From contig JAHQRK010000002.1 in assembly GCA_019828595.1 (NCBI GenBank), positions 1,860,001 to 1,924,000 of the forward strand: a DNA stretch of 64,000 bases. The letters are read 5' to 3'. This document shows positions 11,401 through 23,472 of the stretch, piece by piece (position 1 is the stretch's first letter; each line of letters starts with the position of its first letter). The notes under the pieces are model-generated. The model had not been told where the DNA came from, searched no databases, and was given only the letters and a program-made list of their open reading frames with translations. Source of the DNA: Aphanomyces cochlioides. Lineage: Eukaryota; Oomycota; Saprolegniomycetes; Saprolegniales; Verrucalvaceae. A program made the translations under genes and the position numbers.

Positions 11401-14400
11401 TACCTGAAAAGCAGGCCCAGAGATCTTGTTTGAGCTGCAATATTTTCAGCCAAAGTGATAGAATTGGAGATGTAACCGGGGTTCCAAAAGTGGGAAAGTG
11501 TAAATGGTATTCCAAGAGAAAAAGCAATGTACAATCAAGTAAAGACTCGTCGATTTCGAGGGTACGCCAGTGCATTGAACATAATGCTTGAAGGTAAGGC
11601 GTCATGCCATTTTCGGTGAGCTCAAAGTAGAAGTAGTAGGAAGGAGTCGATTCCAATAGCGACTGAATGCTTGACACACTTTTCACACACTCTTGAACGT
11701 CTTTTATGCTAATTGCTTGAATTTTGTGTAATCGAAGAATCTCAGACCAAACTAAGACACAGTCTCTGCACAGCAGATTTAGTTGCGCAACATTAACAGC
11801 CTAAACAGTATTCACACAAAGGAATTCTTGTGTCTTGCCTCTTTTGAAGATATATCATGCATATATGCTTCTTCGGCGTTCTGCAGATCAAAGAGCAAAT
11901 GGCGAGCCGTGCGAAACAGTTTGGTAATTAACCCTGATGTTCGAGCGTACTAAAAAATATCAGTCAGTTACTTTAGGATAATCGTACCTCGGGGATCGAA
12001 GCATACCATGGACGTGAATCTAATACTTGGAAAGTTTCAGAGCTGAGTTGTGTTTGAAGCTTTTCGATTTCTATTTGTTCCAGTTGCCATCCATAAGGGC
12101 AATATTCAGATGTAAAGTCAAGAATGCATTCACTTAAAAGTGATGAATCAGCTCTTGATTGGTCAGTAGTCGGTGATCCTTTAAATGTTTCTGTAGGAAT
12201 GGCGGTGTTGGGCAAAGAGAAAGATAAGCCCTTGTGAACGGGATTTGGATTCAAGGGAGCTCGGTAAACTCTCAGTTTCCACTTGGTTGGTTTGTACTGG
12301 TTTGAATGTGCGGTATTTAACGCGTGAAGTGACTGTGACGCCTCTCGGCGACGGCGTTTCTGCCTAACCAGTGTTTTCCAATTCCATTGGGATGACGATA
12401 GCACTGATTTTGGTACATTGCGGATTGTTTCTGGGCGATAAGATCTACGGTTTCGCTGTTAGTCAAATCCACAAGTATTAAGCAACTCATGCAAGGTATC
12501 ATCATATGTATCGCCGAGAGAGGATGATCTCACGCGGTTATAGTGAAATTTTGGGGTTCTTACATGATGAGTTAGAAATATCATGCAGTGAAAATATCTA
12601 CCTTCTTGTGGGACTTTCCTTACCCAATGTCGAGTCATGGGGAGTGTCTGATAGATACGTGGGTTCAGATTCGTGAGTTTTATCGCGAGACTTTGTTGGG
12701 CGAGTTTTCGTCTCATGTGCAAAGGTGGTCCTAAATATTTCGTCATATAAAATTTCGATGTGAACGCACTGATCCAAATAGTCATCATCTGCACTCGAAT
12801 CGATGTATGCATTTTGTTGAGCTGAGATAATTAGAGATACTTTACGCTTGTTTTGCCTGGGTTCTCTGCTCCTGTGTTTTGACTTCATTATCATGTCCGG
12901 TTCAGATTCTGAATCGGATGCCACGGGCTCATACTCTGGTGGAGGAGGAAACGAGCCAATTTGAGTGATTCTCCGTCCTTTCAACCAAACTGCATGTTCG
13001 TTGACGTGGCTCTTTCTTTGATCATGCTTCAGGTTTTCGATGGCGCTCTAATAAAAGAGTAAAATAATCAGTATGGCAACAGCATACTCACTATTGACTT
13101 GCCCTTCGCTTCCAGTTTCCTTAAGATCGCGTCGACAATATCTTCTTCGCGTACAATATGACGTTTGTGGTATTCCTCGAGTTCTTGTAGCTACAAATTA
13201 ACAGACTCACGACAATGAAGTCGCAATCAACTAACTTGTGTTGGGTCATACATGTCCCTTCTGCGTTGGAAAGTTTGGAGAGCTTCCTCAAACCTTGCTG
13301 AGTGCTCTCGATACTGCTTTAACAGATCTTTGGAGGTTTTTCCCAATTTGAATCCTGTATCGATTTGGACATCCTCGGGTAGGTCAATAGCGTTGTCCTC
13401 TGGCTGGATGAAATTATTATCACCGTCATAGCCTCCAACAAATCGCTTTCTCTTTTTTCGGCGACGGATTGGACTCTGGTCAGTTGGGCTACGATCTCCT
13501 TCGTCTTGGGGTACATCTAGCATGGGTGACAAAGTTTGGGAAGCGACGTTCTTTTCGGGGATTTTAGTTTGTTCCATGCTACGCGGTTTTGAGTGCAATT
13601 CTAACACCGAAACATAATTGTCGTTATCTTCATCGTCTTCGTCAGATTCGCTGCTCGTTGGTTCGTTGAGAATTATTTCAGTCGCTGGCAATGTCGCGGG
13701 TTTGACAAGCTTTTCCAAGTTTCGGTACTTTTGATACAGTGGGGTCTCGTCATTATCTGAGTCAGAAACATCATAAATTGGTTTGTTCGACTGATCGAGA
13801 GAACTTTTCACAGAGGAGACAGGATTATCAACCCTTTTTTTCTTGGGTTGTGGAATATTTGGAGTTTGGTCTCGAAATTCTTCATGCCGGCGGGTTGGGA
13901 GGTACTCCGCCGCAAACTCTTCATGGAAAAAGTTCCTAGATCGGCGCTGTCGATGCTTTTTTCCATAAACGTCTGTAATTTGCACATATTCAATAGAGAC
14001 TGCACGTTCCGATCCGCCCAAAAAGTACCGAACGTCCACAACTGTGTCACCATCTTCTTCGTACACTCTTGTTACTCTTGCTGTTCCTCCAATTTTGTTG
14101 ATGCCCGGCCATGTTCGACTTTCCACTTCAACGATATCTCCTTCTTTGAATTTGCCTTGCTCTGAACTCTGGCTTGGTGCCCTCAACTCCTCTGTGTTGT
14201 GATTTGGCTGAAATGGAATTGTCACTTCAGCTGTTAGTGACGCACGACTGCTTGGAGTTGGCGCATGATTTGGTTGATCAGATCTCGTATATTTCGTGTC
14301 ATCGGCAACTGGAGAAGACTCGCTCATTGTTGGCTCCAGAGATCGTATCTGTGTTGTTCCTTCATTGACTTGAGGTTCCTCATTCCTTGGGAGATCCTGA

Positions 14401-14540
14401 GCTTGTGCCTTTGTTGTGGTATTAGCAATATGCTCCTGCTTGGGTAGTTCTTGATCTCTTCTCTGCACAGTAGCTTCAGCTTCATCCCAGAAAGATTCAT
14501 CTTCCGACTGTGAGTCTCCAACGAACTCGCTTGGGTCCAT
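8460..14540 (-). CDS. Large protein: Tudor/Agenet-like N-terminal domain, acidic disordered region, long helical C-terminal region
   Basis: The start is the ATG at 14540 (MDPSEFVGDSQSEDESFWDE). Residues about 130-190 (FKEGDIVEVESRTWPGINKI, then ARVTRVYEEDGDTVVDVRYF and ERAVSIEYVQI) form a small beta-barrel typical of Tudor/Agenet-like chromatin readers. Long acidic/Ser/Lys-rich segments follow, with RRRKKRKRF as a likely NLS. After several introns comes about 1,000 residues of helical, Leu-rich sequence ending at the TAA at 8460. Introns are about 38-78 nt; one (11801-11838) uses a GC donor. Splicing between 12.45 and 12.70 kb is ambiguous, since one frame carries an in-frame TAA unless a 78-nt intron is removed. 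A nuclear DNA-repair or chromatin scaffold, for example of the Mus7/MMS22 type, is a guess, not a recognised match. It could also be two genes. Confidence 0.55.
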
Positions 14541-14660
14541 CCGTCGATATGGCGCCAAAAGTGGACAAGCCAATGTGATACTACTAAAAAAGAAAATTGA
14601 CGAATCAGCGATCGTCCATATTGGTGAGTTCGCCATCACATCAAAATGGCATGCGATTGA

Positions 14661-14943
14661 ATGCGTCCGAAGATGACATTCTTGCGATCCAATGCACAAC
14701 GAGTTTGTAGCTGTCATCTAAGATCTAGAGATCTTCGTCTCCAGTGTCAATTAGCACGCCTGTTGGTGGAATATCGACAAGGTGAATCATGTCATGGTAT
14801 AAAAGCCAAACAACTCGAACGTGCACTGGCATGGACACTTCGGAAGTCTCTCTTTATCGAGTTTTCAATCTACTCTAAGATACGACATGCAGTGTAAGTT
14901 CGACCTCTTAGAGACTGGAATCTTGCTGTCATCAACTGCATGA
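14661..14943 (+). CDS. Possible small hypothetical protein
   Basis: A short spliced frame can be built from the ATG at 14661. It gives MRPKMTFLRSNAQR, then CQLARLLVEYRQGESCHGIK and KQLERALAWTLRK, with introns of about 42 and 36 nt. It lies divergently about 120 bp from the start of the large minus-strand gene, which is a plausible bidirectional promoter. The 3' end is uncertain, because an alternative join continues to about 15077 (ending HVAETFPGWARQ). No family is recognised. Confidence 0.3.
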
Positions 14944-15383
14944 TAATTACGCCGACTACGCAATGGTGTGGATATGGTGCTGATTGCATTGTGAGTATGA
15001 CAAGCGCTTGTGTAGTTTAAAGGCCATCAAGTGGGGGCATGTTGCCGAAACATTTCCGGGTTGGGCAAGACAATGACTTCGTCGACGTTTGCCGACGAGC
15101 GAGAGCTTTGTATTTTTCGATGCAGTGCGATTTTCCCGCACATTTGCGTTCTACTGGAATCCTGATGTGACGAATACACTTTGGGAAGACATGTAGTTGA
15201 GCTTTAGCAAAGTATAGCGAAGTTTTGCCCAGGTTGTCTGCATTGGGACTGCAGAAGGTACTTCTGTGCCTGTTTGACGTTTGAAATGTGCAAACTGCGA
15301 GAGTTTTGAGGACCAAGAACTTATTCAAAGGAGTCTCAACTTCTCCGACTAAGATTAAACCAGAATGGAATGGCCTCCTCGTC

Positions 15384-16936
15384 TTAAGTTTGGACGAGCT
15401 CGTCTGCAAAAAAGCGATTGACCATCGTGAGGGCGACTTCAGGTTGATCTTGAGGCACCATGTGGCCAGCGTTGAACACTCGAAGGAACGCAAAGTTGTT
15501 CGCCGCTTGTAAAGACCCCGCCTCGTTGCCATCAACATTAAACGGAACGTTCTGGGCGGCATTGAAGGCTTTCTTGCCACTCCATTCAAGCTCGTTTGTC
15601 CAAGCGTGGTTTCCAACCCAATTGGCCACCAAGTCAGCATCTCCGGCGTAAATGAGAACGCGGATCTTCTTCTCAAGCACATCTGCCACAAAACTTTCGT
15701 AATTCTTCATAAAGTCCGGCAGTAATCTCGCCATGACAGACTGCGCGATTTCTGCCCACTTGATCGGACGCTTGTTGTTTGGAACATTGAGGCGAGCTTG
15801 AACGTCGACATTGTTGAGGAAAGCGCTTACTTGTGATTTGGCGATGTTCTTCATAACATCGTCCGGCAAGAGAGTGGTGTTCGACGCTCCTTTCTTCGGT
15901 TGCTCCACTTTGACTTGGCCCTCCTCTGTCATGTCCTCTCGCAAGTCGTACTGATTGACTTTCCCCACGCTCACAATTGGTGAAATCACATTGCTCACAA
16001 AGTGAGTTGTGCCTTGAATACAGGCATCCTTGTCATTTGCATAGCATTTCTCAATGAGTCCAAGGAGGATCGTGACGTTCTTCTTGAATTCTGCTAGGTC
16101 TGTGCCGTTCAAAACGATTTTCCCGTACGAGTTGTTTTGCATCAACGACGCTTCGTATTTCATCTAAATTCCATTCAGACCCATTGAATCCCATCATGCA
16201 GCAGTACCTGAGTGAGAGGACTCGTGAGTGGGTTTCCAATGGCGATGCCTTGCAAGTTGATTTTGACTTCGTCATTCGATGGCTCAGTGTTGACAATTTT
16301 CGAGGCCACGGATGGGATGTAATGGCCAGCATAGCTTTCCCCAGTGACAAAAAACTTGTGATTGACAAATTTGGGATGTGCCTTCAGCCATCCTTGGAGA
16401 AAATAGTACATGTTGGTGCCAGCTTGAATCGAGTCGTGGTCAAAATCGTTTTCAGTGCCGTACGAGAAACCAGTTCCGGTAGGTTGGTCCAACCAGATCA
16501 CACTGGCGTTGTTTGTCCACGAGTATGGGTTGCGCACAGTCGTCAAACCGTCGTCGGCAACAGTGCAAGGACCATTTTCAGTCAAGAGGGCCAACATACT
16601 AGAGCCACCGGCCCCGCCAGTGAGCCATAGCACAAGGGGGTCTTTCTCAGGGTTGGAGCGCGATTCAAAGAACCAGTAAAAGTAGTGCGTATCTTCCTTG
16701 TTGGGGAGCTTGATGTACCCCGACGACTGCGCTGTGGAGTCGCAGAATGGCTCATTAGGTGACAAAGGCGAAGCACCTGTTATTTGAGTAGTCACGACAC
16801 CCAACGTCAACAATAGCACCGTGGTTGACACCAGCACAATTCGCTTCAGAACAGATGCAGATTGAGCGAAGTTGGGGTCTCCATGCTTGTGGGAATTGAG
16901 AGGCAAGCGCTCACCTCCATCATTCTTTATTCCCAT
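15384..16936 (-). CDS. Serine carboxypeptidase-like protein (peptidase family S10), signal-anchored
   Basis: The start is the ATG at 16936; the open frame upstream of it lacks an ATG. Residues about 25-55 hold one hydrophobic stretch (RIVLVSTTVLLLTLGVVTTQ), a signal anchor. Family landmarks are in order: YFYWFFESRSNPEKDPLVLW, a modified oxyanion-region motif LTGGAGGSS (usually LNGGPGCSS), nucleophile elbow GESYAGHYIP, catalytic Asp in YAGDADLVANWVGN, and catalytic His in NAGHMVPQDQPEVA. One 45-nt intron (about 16164-16208) joins LTSPLTQ to MKYEASL. The length of about 515 residues fits the family. Such enzymes remove C-terminal residues in vacuolar or secreted compartments. The missing Pro and Cys of the oxyanion motif could alter activity, but the triad is intact. 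Confidence 0.88.
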
Positions 16937-18609
16937 GTTCGCTTTTCTTGGGAAATGACAAGTTGCACGACGTGGGTGATCCAAAAATCCCACGCGTAGT
17001 TCACAAAGTTCTCTTCTTTTGGTTGGTTCATGACGGTCTGGGAAGTGGCCACTTAGTCTGGTAAGATGCCCAAGTCGAGTTTATGGTCCTCACGTCGTCC
17101 GTGGCTTGAAACCACAATACAAATGAGCTCTAGAGCTTCACAACATCGACGAGTCTGCATTGAGATATGGCATACTGCTCTCAATAAGGAGTGTGATAGT
17201 CAGAAGACTGTTGGGTGAGTTACAGAAGTGTTGACTAGAAGAAGTACAGTTCTGTCAGATGGGTTTATAGCATCGTGGCGTTCGATCAAGCATAATCCTT
17301 AAGCGTGGGTTTGAGGGGAAGCGCTGTGAAAACTTCGTTTTGGAGCAAATGAGAGGTGCGAGCGATTGTAGCTCCCTCAACGTGTCATGCCAAGTTATTC
17401 CAACAACATTCAACATCTCTTGTTACATCTGTAGTGAATGTTGTTACAAACTGCTATTGACTCCAGGACAAACGACAACTACTGTATGATGGACCACTCT
17501 AGCTACCAGATGAAACACTCGCGTTTTGAGGACAAATTCGAGTGACAATTTTGCCAAGGCTTCGTAGATTTCAACAGTAGACAAGGCTACAAAATACACG
17601 CCTTCGTGCTCAGACGCATTCGTTCATCGCTCTTCGTGATTTTGTGGATAAATGTCTCCGAAATAGATGTTGTGCTTGTAGCCTGACGAGTTGGACGTAG
17701 GGAAGGTCACCTTTCTCGCTGTGCTCTGTCGTTCATGTTTTTTGATGACTTCAGGCTTTAAAACGCGGATCAATAAATTAAAAAACAACGAAGGCTCATA
17801 TTGGAACCATATAGCGTAGAGGACAATGAGCTTGATTCCTAAAACGGAATTGCGGGTTCGAATCTCAACGGGGAAGGCGTTTTGCACACCAGCGACCTTT
17901 TATCTTTTCCTCCTTTTGTGGAAAGAGTCATTGACAACGGCAGTGGGCGTCGAATTGAACCAACAGCTCTAGGAGAATGTGCCACGGCTTGTACATATTC
18001 ACCATCTCAACAACTTCATGATGAGGTCTAGGGGCTTCATTGATTGATGACGTCTGTAACTTCAGACTAGATTTCCCGTGCAGGTCATTGCAGCACGGCA
18101 AGTGTTGCTTGAGTATCAAGGCAGACAGACAGAGACACTCATCTATCCACGATGATGCCAGCGATTGGCATCGACACGGATCGTCCAAGTGGTATGAAGC
18201 AGCAAAGCTAGCTTGTTGATGGCTTCGCACAGTCAGCAATCATACTGACAGTGATGGCAGTAAACAAGTTGCTGAGTTCGCCAGTAGAGATGTAGACATG
18301 CTTACAAGACAGTCTCTTCTTTCACAATGATAGAGAGCCCTTTTCACATTCGCGTGTTGTTTCATACACGAATGCAAAAGGAGCCTTCCTGACGTCAGTG
18401 ATGTTCAATCTTTGCTCACGGCAAAGAAGTCTCACGAGGAGCCACATAGTTGTAGACCCCTCAGATGGCGCATTAAATTCTGATCAATTGCTCCTCTTGA
18501 GTTGAGGGACATGATTGATGTGAGTTCATGTTAATCGTTAATCCACAACGTGGACACGCTGTTTGAATGCATGGCCATCAATTTGTAATCCCGTCGACCT
18601 GGCTGGATG
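16937..18609. other. Intergenic, no gene supported
   Basis: Open frames here are short and lack ATG starts, domain motifs or plausible splice joins. A tRNA-like stretch near 17815-17880 (GGGTTCGAATCTC B-box, a CCT anticodon-like loop) does not fold as an intact tRNA. Confidence 0.5.
17812..17880 (+). other. tRNA-like relic
   Basis: The sequence around ATTCCTAAAACGGAAT followed by GCGGGTTCGAATCTC resembles the anticodon arm and T-arm of a tRNA-Arg(CCU). The T-stem does not pair properly and the acceptor stem is not complementary. It is most likely a decayed tRNA or tRNA-derived repeat. Confidence 0.25.
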
Positions 18610-20169
18610 CTACAAATTATCTTTGGCTGGAGTTTCAATTTCAGCAGGAATTTCACCGACGAGGACAATCTGGGGAACCCGATTACCGACGGTGAACAGC
18701 AATTCAATGTCTTCCAGGAGTAAATTCTTCGTCTCAGGGCACATATAGTACACGAACGTGCCTCCGCAACAACACAAAAATCCAAAGAGGAAGAAGACGC
18801 CATTCACGTGGAGGTATGGGAACAATTTCGGCACTTCAATCATCACAGCACCGAACGCCCAGTTGGCAAAGGTCGACAATGTGACTGCTTTCGCACGGAC
18901 CTTCAACGGGAAGATTTCAGCAGGATAGACCCAAGGGATTGGTCCCCAGCTAATGGCAAAACTGAAGACGAAGAAAGCTGTAGCAAGAATCATGATCCAG
19001 CCAGCGCCTTTGCCACAACCAAAGTCCTTATCATTGCCGTGGCAACCAGTTGAAAACGCGATTGCTGCCACCAAATGGCCAATAACCATACCCACGGCGC
19101 CTAGCAGGAGCAAAGTTCGACGGCCAGTCTTGTCGACCCAGTACATGGCTGGCATTGTGCTGAAAAAGTTGATAATCTGAAGAATCAACAAGCTTCCAAT
19201 GCCATTTCCGATCACGTCTTTGAAAATTTGGCCGCCGTAAGTGAAAATGGGGTTGATACCAGTCGCTTGCTGCAATGCTTGCAAGATCATGGCAATATAC
19301 AAGCGACGACGGATCGTAGGATGAAATACATCCTTCCAAGTCGCTTCGCCATTACCTTCTTGCTCCAAAACATCGCCGATTGCCGTTAATTCTTCATCCA
19401 CATTGTCGGTCTGGCGCAGACGAACCAAGATAGCTTCAGCCTGTTCACGGCCTTTGTATTGGTACGCCCAACGAGGGCTCTCGGGAACAAAGAAGATGCC
19501 ACCCATCAAAATGACAGGAAAGATTGTGGCCACAGAAATTGTGATTCGCCAGCCATGCTCCGTGTCTTGAACACCATAATTAATCAGGCCAGAGATCAAA
19601 ATACCGGTGACAATTGCCATGAGCATAAAACCAGAGAGCATGCCACGCAGTTCTTTCGGGGCCATCTCTGCGCCAAAGATAGGTGACGAAAAGGAAGAAA
19701 TTCCGACTCCAATGCCTTGGATAACGCGAGCAAATAAGGCCATCGTGTGGTTGCCATGGTTTGTGAACAACAGCAAGCAAGTACCCACACATTAGACCAA
19801 CGAGGCTGCAAAAATAGCCGCACGTCGTCCAAACTTGTCTGCAATGACCCCACCAAAGTATGCTCCAATCATGCAGCCAACGTAGTACAAGACCATGTAT
19901 GTCGTGGTGAAGTTGAGCCAATTGTCCGGCAATTCTAAGCTTGACGCCGTGCATTGATCGTAGTCGTTGCCACCATATCCAACACAAAAGTGATTCAGAA
20001 ACGAGCTCATGACGAGGACGCCACCGGTCACTCCTTGATCGTAGCCAAAGTAAATGCCTCCAAGCGAGGCAAACACGCACACCGTGATGGCATATCGATT
20101 GGAACCATTCGATTGTGTTGAGCCCGACACCACTGGCACAGCCACGGCAGCATCAACGCTATCCGCCAT
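18610..20169 (-). pseudogene. Hexose transporter copy 1 (MFS sugar porter), interrupted by an in-frame TAA
   Basis: The start is ATG 20169 (MADSVDAAVAVPVV) and the end is TAA at 18610. It has the full 12-TM sugar-porter layout: GYDQGVTGGVLVM, ADKFGRR, PESPRW, QQATGINPIFTYGGQ, DKTGRRTLLLLG, AEIFPLKVRAKAV and PETKN. At 19792-19794 the codon that is Phe in the paralogues (FLFCVGTC) is TAA, giving SLV-stop-CVGTC; the frame is otherwise open on both sides. No splice option removes the stop. This is either a recent pseudogene, a readthrough allele or a sequence error. It is the most divergent copy, with its own N- and C-termini (EIPAEIETPAKDNL). Confidence 0.85.
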
Positions 20170-20248
20170 CTTTCAACGAAGAAAAACGCAAAATGAGGCT
20201 CCCTTGAAGTGAGACTGATGTCCCGAGATTGACATAACCTTGTCGCAA

Positions 20249-20814
20249 CTATGAGTTCGGAGCGAGAGGATTCCAACTTGGGAGTGTGAAGTGCACGTTG
20301 GCATCACCAACTTGAAGAAGACTTTTCTGCGTTGAGTTGCACATAGAACGAAGAAAACAACCAGCAAACGACCATCTCGACCACAAAAAACTGCGATGGC
20401 GCCACAAGTTCGAGGTGATGATGATACGCAAAGCAGCCTTGAGAGTCTCCAGACCATTCAGTACTTCAGCCAAGGAGACATGGCTATCGAGCAGACCGAG
20501 GATTTGGAATTGAATGCGATCTTATGGAGATTCCCAATGCATTACAAGCCAGGTACGTGCTTGTAGACTTCAAGTAGGAGTAATCAAACTCCACAGTACC
20601 GAACGAGTTTTCAAGATTCTCGTCCTCACAATCTCTGCGTTTCCTCTCGACTGCGGACATTGGTTCCAATGAGAAAGATGCCAGATCTTTCACCAATGCT
20701 ACGTTCCATGCTATATATACGGATAAATTCCACTTCATTATCCGGAAGTTCAGACTTTCGTGAAATGGATAAAATTTCTTCAACTTGCCTTCGTCGAATA
20801 GTGCTTGCAGTCAT
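20249..20814 (-). CDS. Small hypothetical helical protein
   Basis: From the ATG at 20814 the frame MTASTIRRRQVEEILSISRK and then ELPDNEVEFIRIYSMERSI joins via a 43-nt intron to VERKRRDCEDENLENSF and FDYSYLKSTSTYLA. The next good coding stretch, RIQFQILGLLDSHVSLAEVL and LNGLETLKAALRIIITSNLW, joins in frame only if a 25-nt GT-AG segment (gtaatg...ccataag) is removed. The stop is at 20249, 80 bp from the start of transporter copy 1. Amphipathic helices are evident but no family is recognised. The exact splicing is inference. Confidence 0.45.
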
Positions 20815-21409
20815 ATGAGTGTGCCAAGAGCACAATCAAGTCGATTCCAGTGCAGATTGGTGAACAGACAACAATCAATCTTGTAATTTGAAGTGAAGCT
20901 CTGCAGCACAAGCGTGACACTTATTTGGCGAGCTGGCGATGTTTATGACCAGTATCGGCATTATCTTTTAGGAGGAACTCAAGGCTGTCAATTTCTTCCT
21001 GAAATATATGTGGTCAGCACATATGAATATGGTTTTCCAATTCACACTGCGGCATGACGAGCAGCAAACCATGCCGTCGGCAGTTGTGATGCAGGATGAC
21101 AATCTGATACTTCATTCTTATTGGTCCATGAAAGTTTCAGAGTGTCAAAATTTACAAGAAATTTCTTGTTGATAAACCATAAAAAGTAATGCTCATATGT
21201 ATTATATTTGACAAGAGTAATGCTGGTGGCATCACGATTTCCATTTCCCGTGTAGATCTATCGTCAATACATTTAAATTTTTGTATTCAATACAAGGAAC
21301 ACAATAGGGAAACGGAAATCGTGCGGTTCTGTGCACCACTCAAATGTAGTAAACTCTCATTGGTTGAAATTCAGGTGCAAAGAACACGTTAGTCATTTCC
21401 AAGTTTGTC

Positions 21410-23472
21410 ATGCCAGTCGAGGATTTCACGATCCAACGCGCGCGAGCCAAGCGGATCTCCGATAGCACGAGAAAAGGATACATATCGGGTCTCAGACAGA
21501 TTGTAAAATGGATAAAGGTATGTAATTTAATGTTACTGGGGCCATAAACCACGCGTAGGAAACAAATATGACTCATCTACTCACAGTTAATGATAACGGC
21601 GGCGAGATCATTGACCTCACAGTCTTTACTTACGAGCATTTCAAACAATTCATAATTCACACAATGCAGTCAAAAGATTTGGAGCCAAATACGCTGTCAA
21701 AATATAGAAGTTCCATCAAATCACACTACAAAGACATGAGGATGCCGATTCCAGACGATTACGGCGAAGATCTCAAAGAAATCCTCTCAGGTAGAAGTCG
21801 TAATCATCAAAAATTTATATTTATTAGGCATTAGAAAAATGCATGCTGAGAAGCTGCAAATTGGTGAAAAAATTGTCAGGGGAAAGAAACCCTTTCGTTA
21901 TGCTCTTTACTCAAACCTTTGCGAAAAGTCCTTGCTCCTGAAAGATGGTGGCTTCACGCACCTTTTTTTAATCCTTACGTGGAATCTAATGTGTAGCTCC
22001 AAGTCAACAGAAACAATTCATTTGAATCATATTTTGCTTGAAAATGACTCCATAGGAATATGCTTCTTCAAGACGAAAACACAACAAGATGGTAGCATAT
22101 GCATCATAACTATAGTTTATTAATTGTACTTCTTAGGTCTAAACTTGAAAGATCCCCGACATTGCTATGCAAATCCCATGTGTCCTCATACTTGTCTTTT
22201 TCTAGCCATTGGAGTCTATTTGGCATGTCATCCAGAACTTGGTGTTGGTGCGCTGTTCCCAGGATCAAACCAACGCGAAAGATTCGGCAAATCGCTGGAT
22301 AAGTTGCTTATTTCTTCTTCTAATGACTCACATATGCGTCCTTCCAAGAAAGAAATTGGAACCCACTCCATTCGAAAAGGTGTGGCGACCATTGCATGCT
22401 CAGGGTCCACAGCAGGTCCAACAATTGTAAGTGTGTGCTTGCGTTGCGGGTGGGCTTTAGGCAATGTTCTGGAGCGCTACTTTCGATATGAAAGTGCTGG
22501 AGACCAATTTTGTGGTCGTGTCGTTGCAGGCCTACCACTAGACTCACCTGAGTTTGCTGTTCTCCCTCCACAATTTACGCCATCCACCTCCGTCCATAAT
22601 GCCTTAGCTCTCATGTTTCCCAACATGTTTGTTCATGTATCACTTGTCCCTGTGCTTGAAATCTTGCTTGCCTCACTTGTTCACCACTCCGTTTACCCTT
22701 CTTCCAATTTGCCTAGTACACATGCCTTGCTCTCAACTCCACTGTTTCGAGATCCTCGGATGCTTGTTATGCTCCGCTCATGTCTTCTTAATGACATGGA
22801 GAAGTCTCCAATGAAGCCTTCTGGAATACCACCACACGTTCATCTTTATGGTGGAATTCAAAAAAATTTCAACTCAATTGAAGCCTTGCCTCAAATTGTA
22901 CTTGATGGAATTTCCAAACTGCTTGAAGAGAAAGGTGTTATGGCTGGCAACATTACAAAGGAAGTACTTGAATCAACACTAGCACGTGCATTAAACTGTT
23001 TACACACTACAACTAGCCTGGAATCAACGTCACTCACAGCTCTAGCTGAACAACGTAAGAAGCTTTCAGTTGGCGGGGTCGTTTTAATCATCTTCCTGAG
23101 TCATTCGTCTTTCCAAGTGTTGGTGTCTGTGCTGCATGGCATCTTTGGTGGTGTGGCAACGCATCGCAACGCTGGTCTCCTCTTTGCCAAGCATCGTTTC
23201 ATGATTTTTCCTGTCGCACCGTCAGAAATACTTACTATCAATGGAAATATGTCATGAAGAAAATGGTCAATCTCTTACAGGAGAGATCACACGATGTTCC
23301 ACGGGCTGGCTCGGACGGCGATGTCGTACAGAGGGCGTTTGATCAAGCCATCAAACTTCTTCAACACGAAATCAAAACAACCAGAAAGAACAAACCACGT
23401 CGACTTGAGCAAATGAAAATCTCAACAATAAGTCGCCTCCTACATGAGAATGAGATGTTACGTGATGCATAA
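21410..23472 (+). pseudogene. Crypton-like tyrosine recombinase gene with a late frameshift
   Basis: The start is ATG 21410 (MPVEDFTIQRARAKRISDST). Exons 21410-21517, 21559-21790, 21828-22091 and 22137 onward join in frame through introns of 37-45 nt. The N-terminal part resembles a core-binding domain (STRKGYISGLRQIVKWI). The C-terminal part has WNLMCSSKSTETIHLNH, then GTHSIRKGVATIACSGST (HxxR), VCLRCGWALGNVLERYFRYE (probable catalytic Tyr region) and GRVVAGLPLDSPEFAVLPP. This architecture is common in oomycete genomes and matches Crypton-type tyrosine recombinases. At about 23077-23082, next to a GGGG run, the frame shifts. The downstream coding (HLPESFVFPSVG, AAWHLWWCGNASQRW) continues in another frame to TAA 23470-23472. 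It is therefore broken, or a sequence error sits in a homopolymer. Confidence 0.65.

Noticed and set aside
17812..17880. tRNA-Arg(CCU)
   Set aside because: Only the anticodon and T-arm sequences resemble a tRNA; the T-stem and acceptor stem do not pair. Kept only as a relic.
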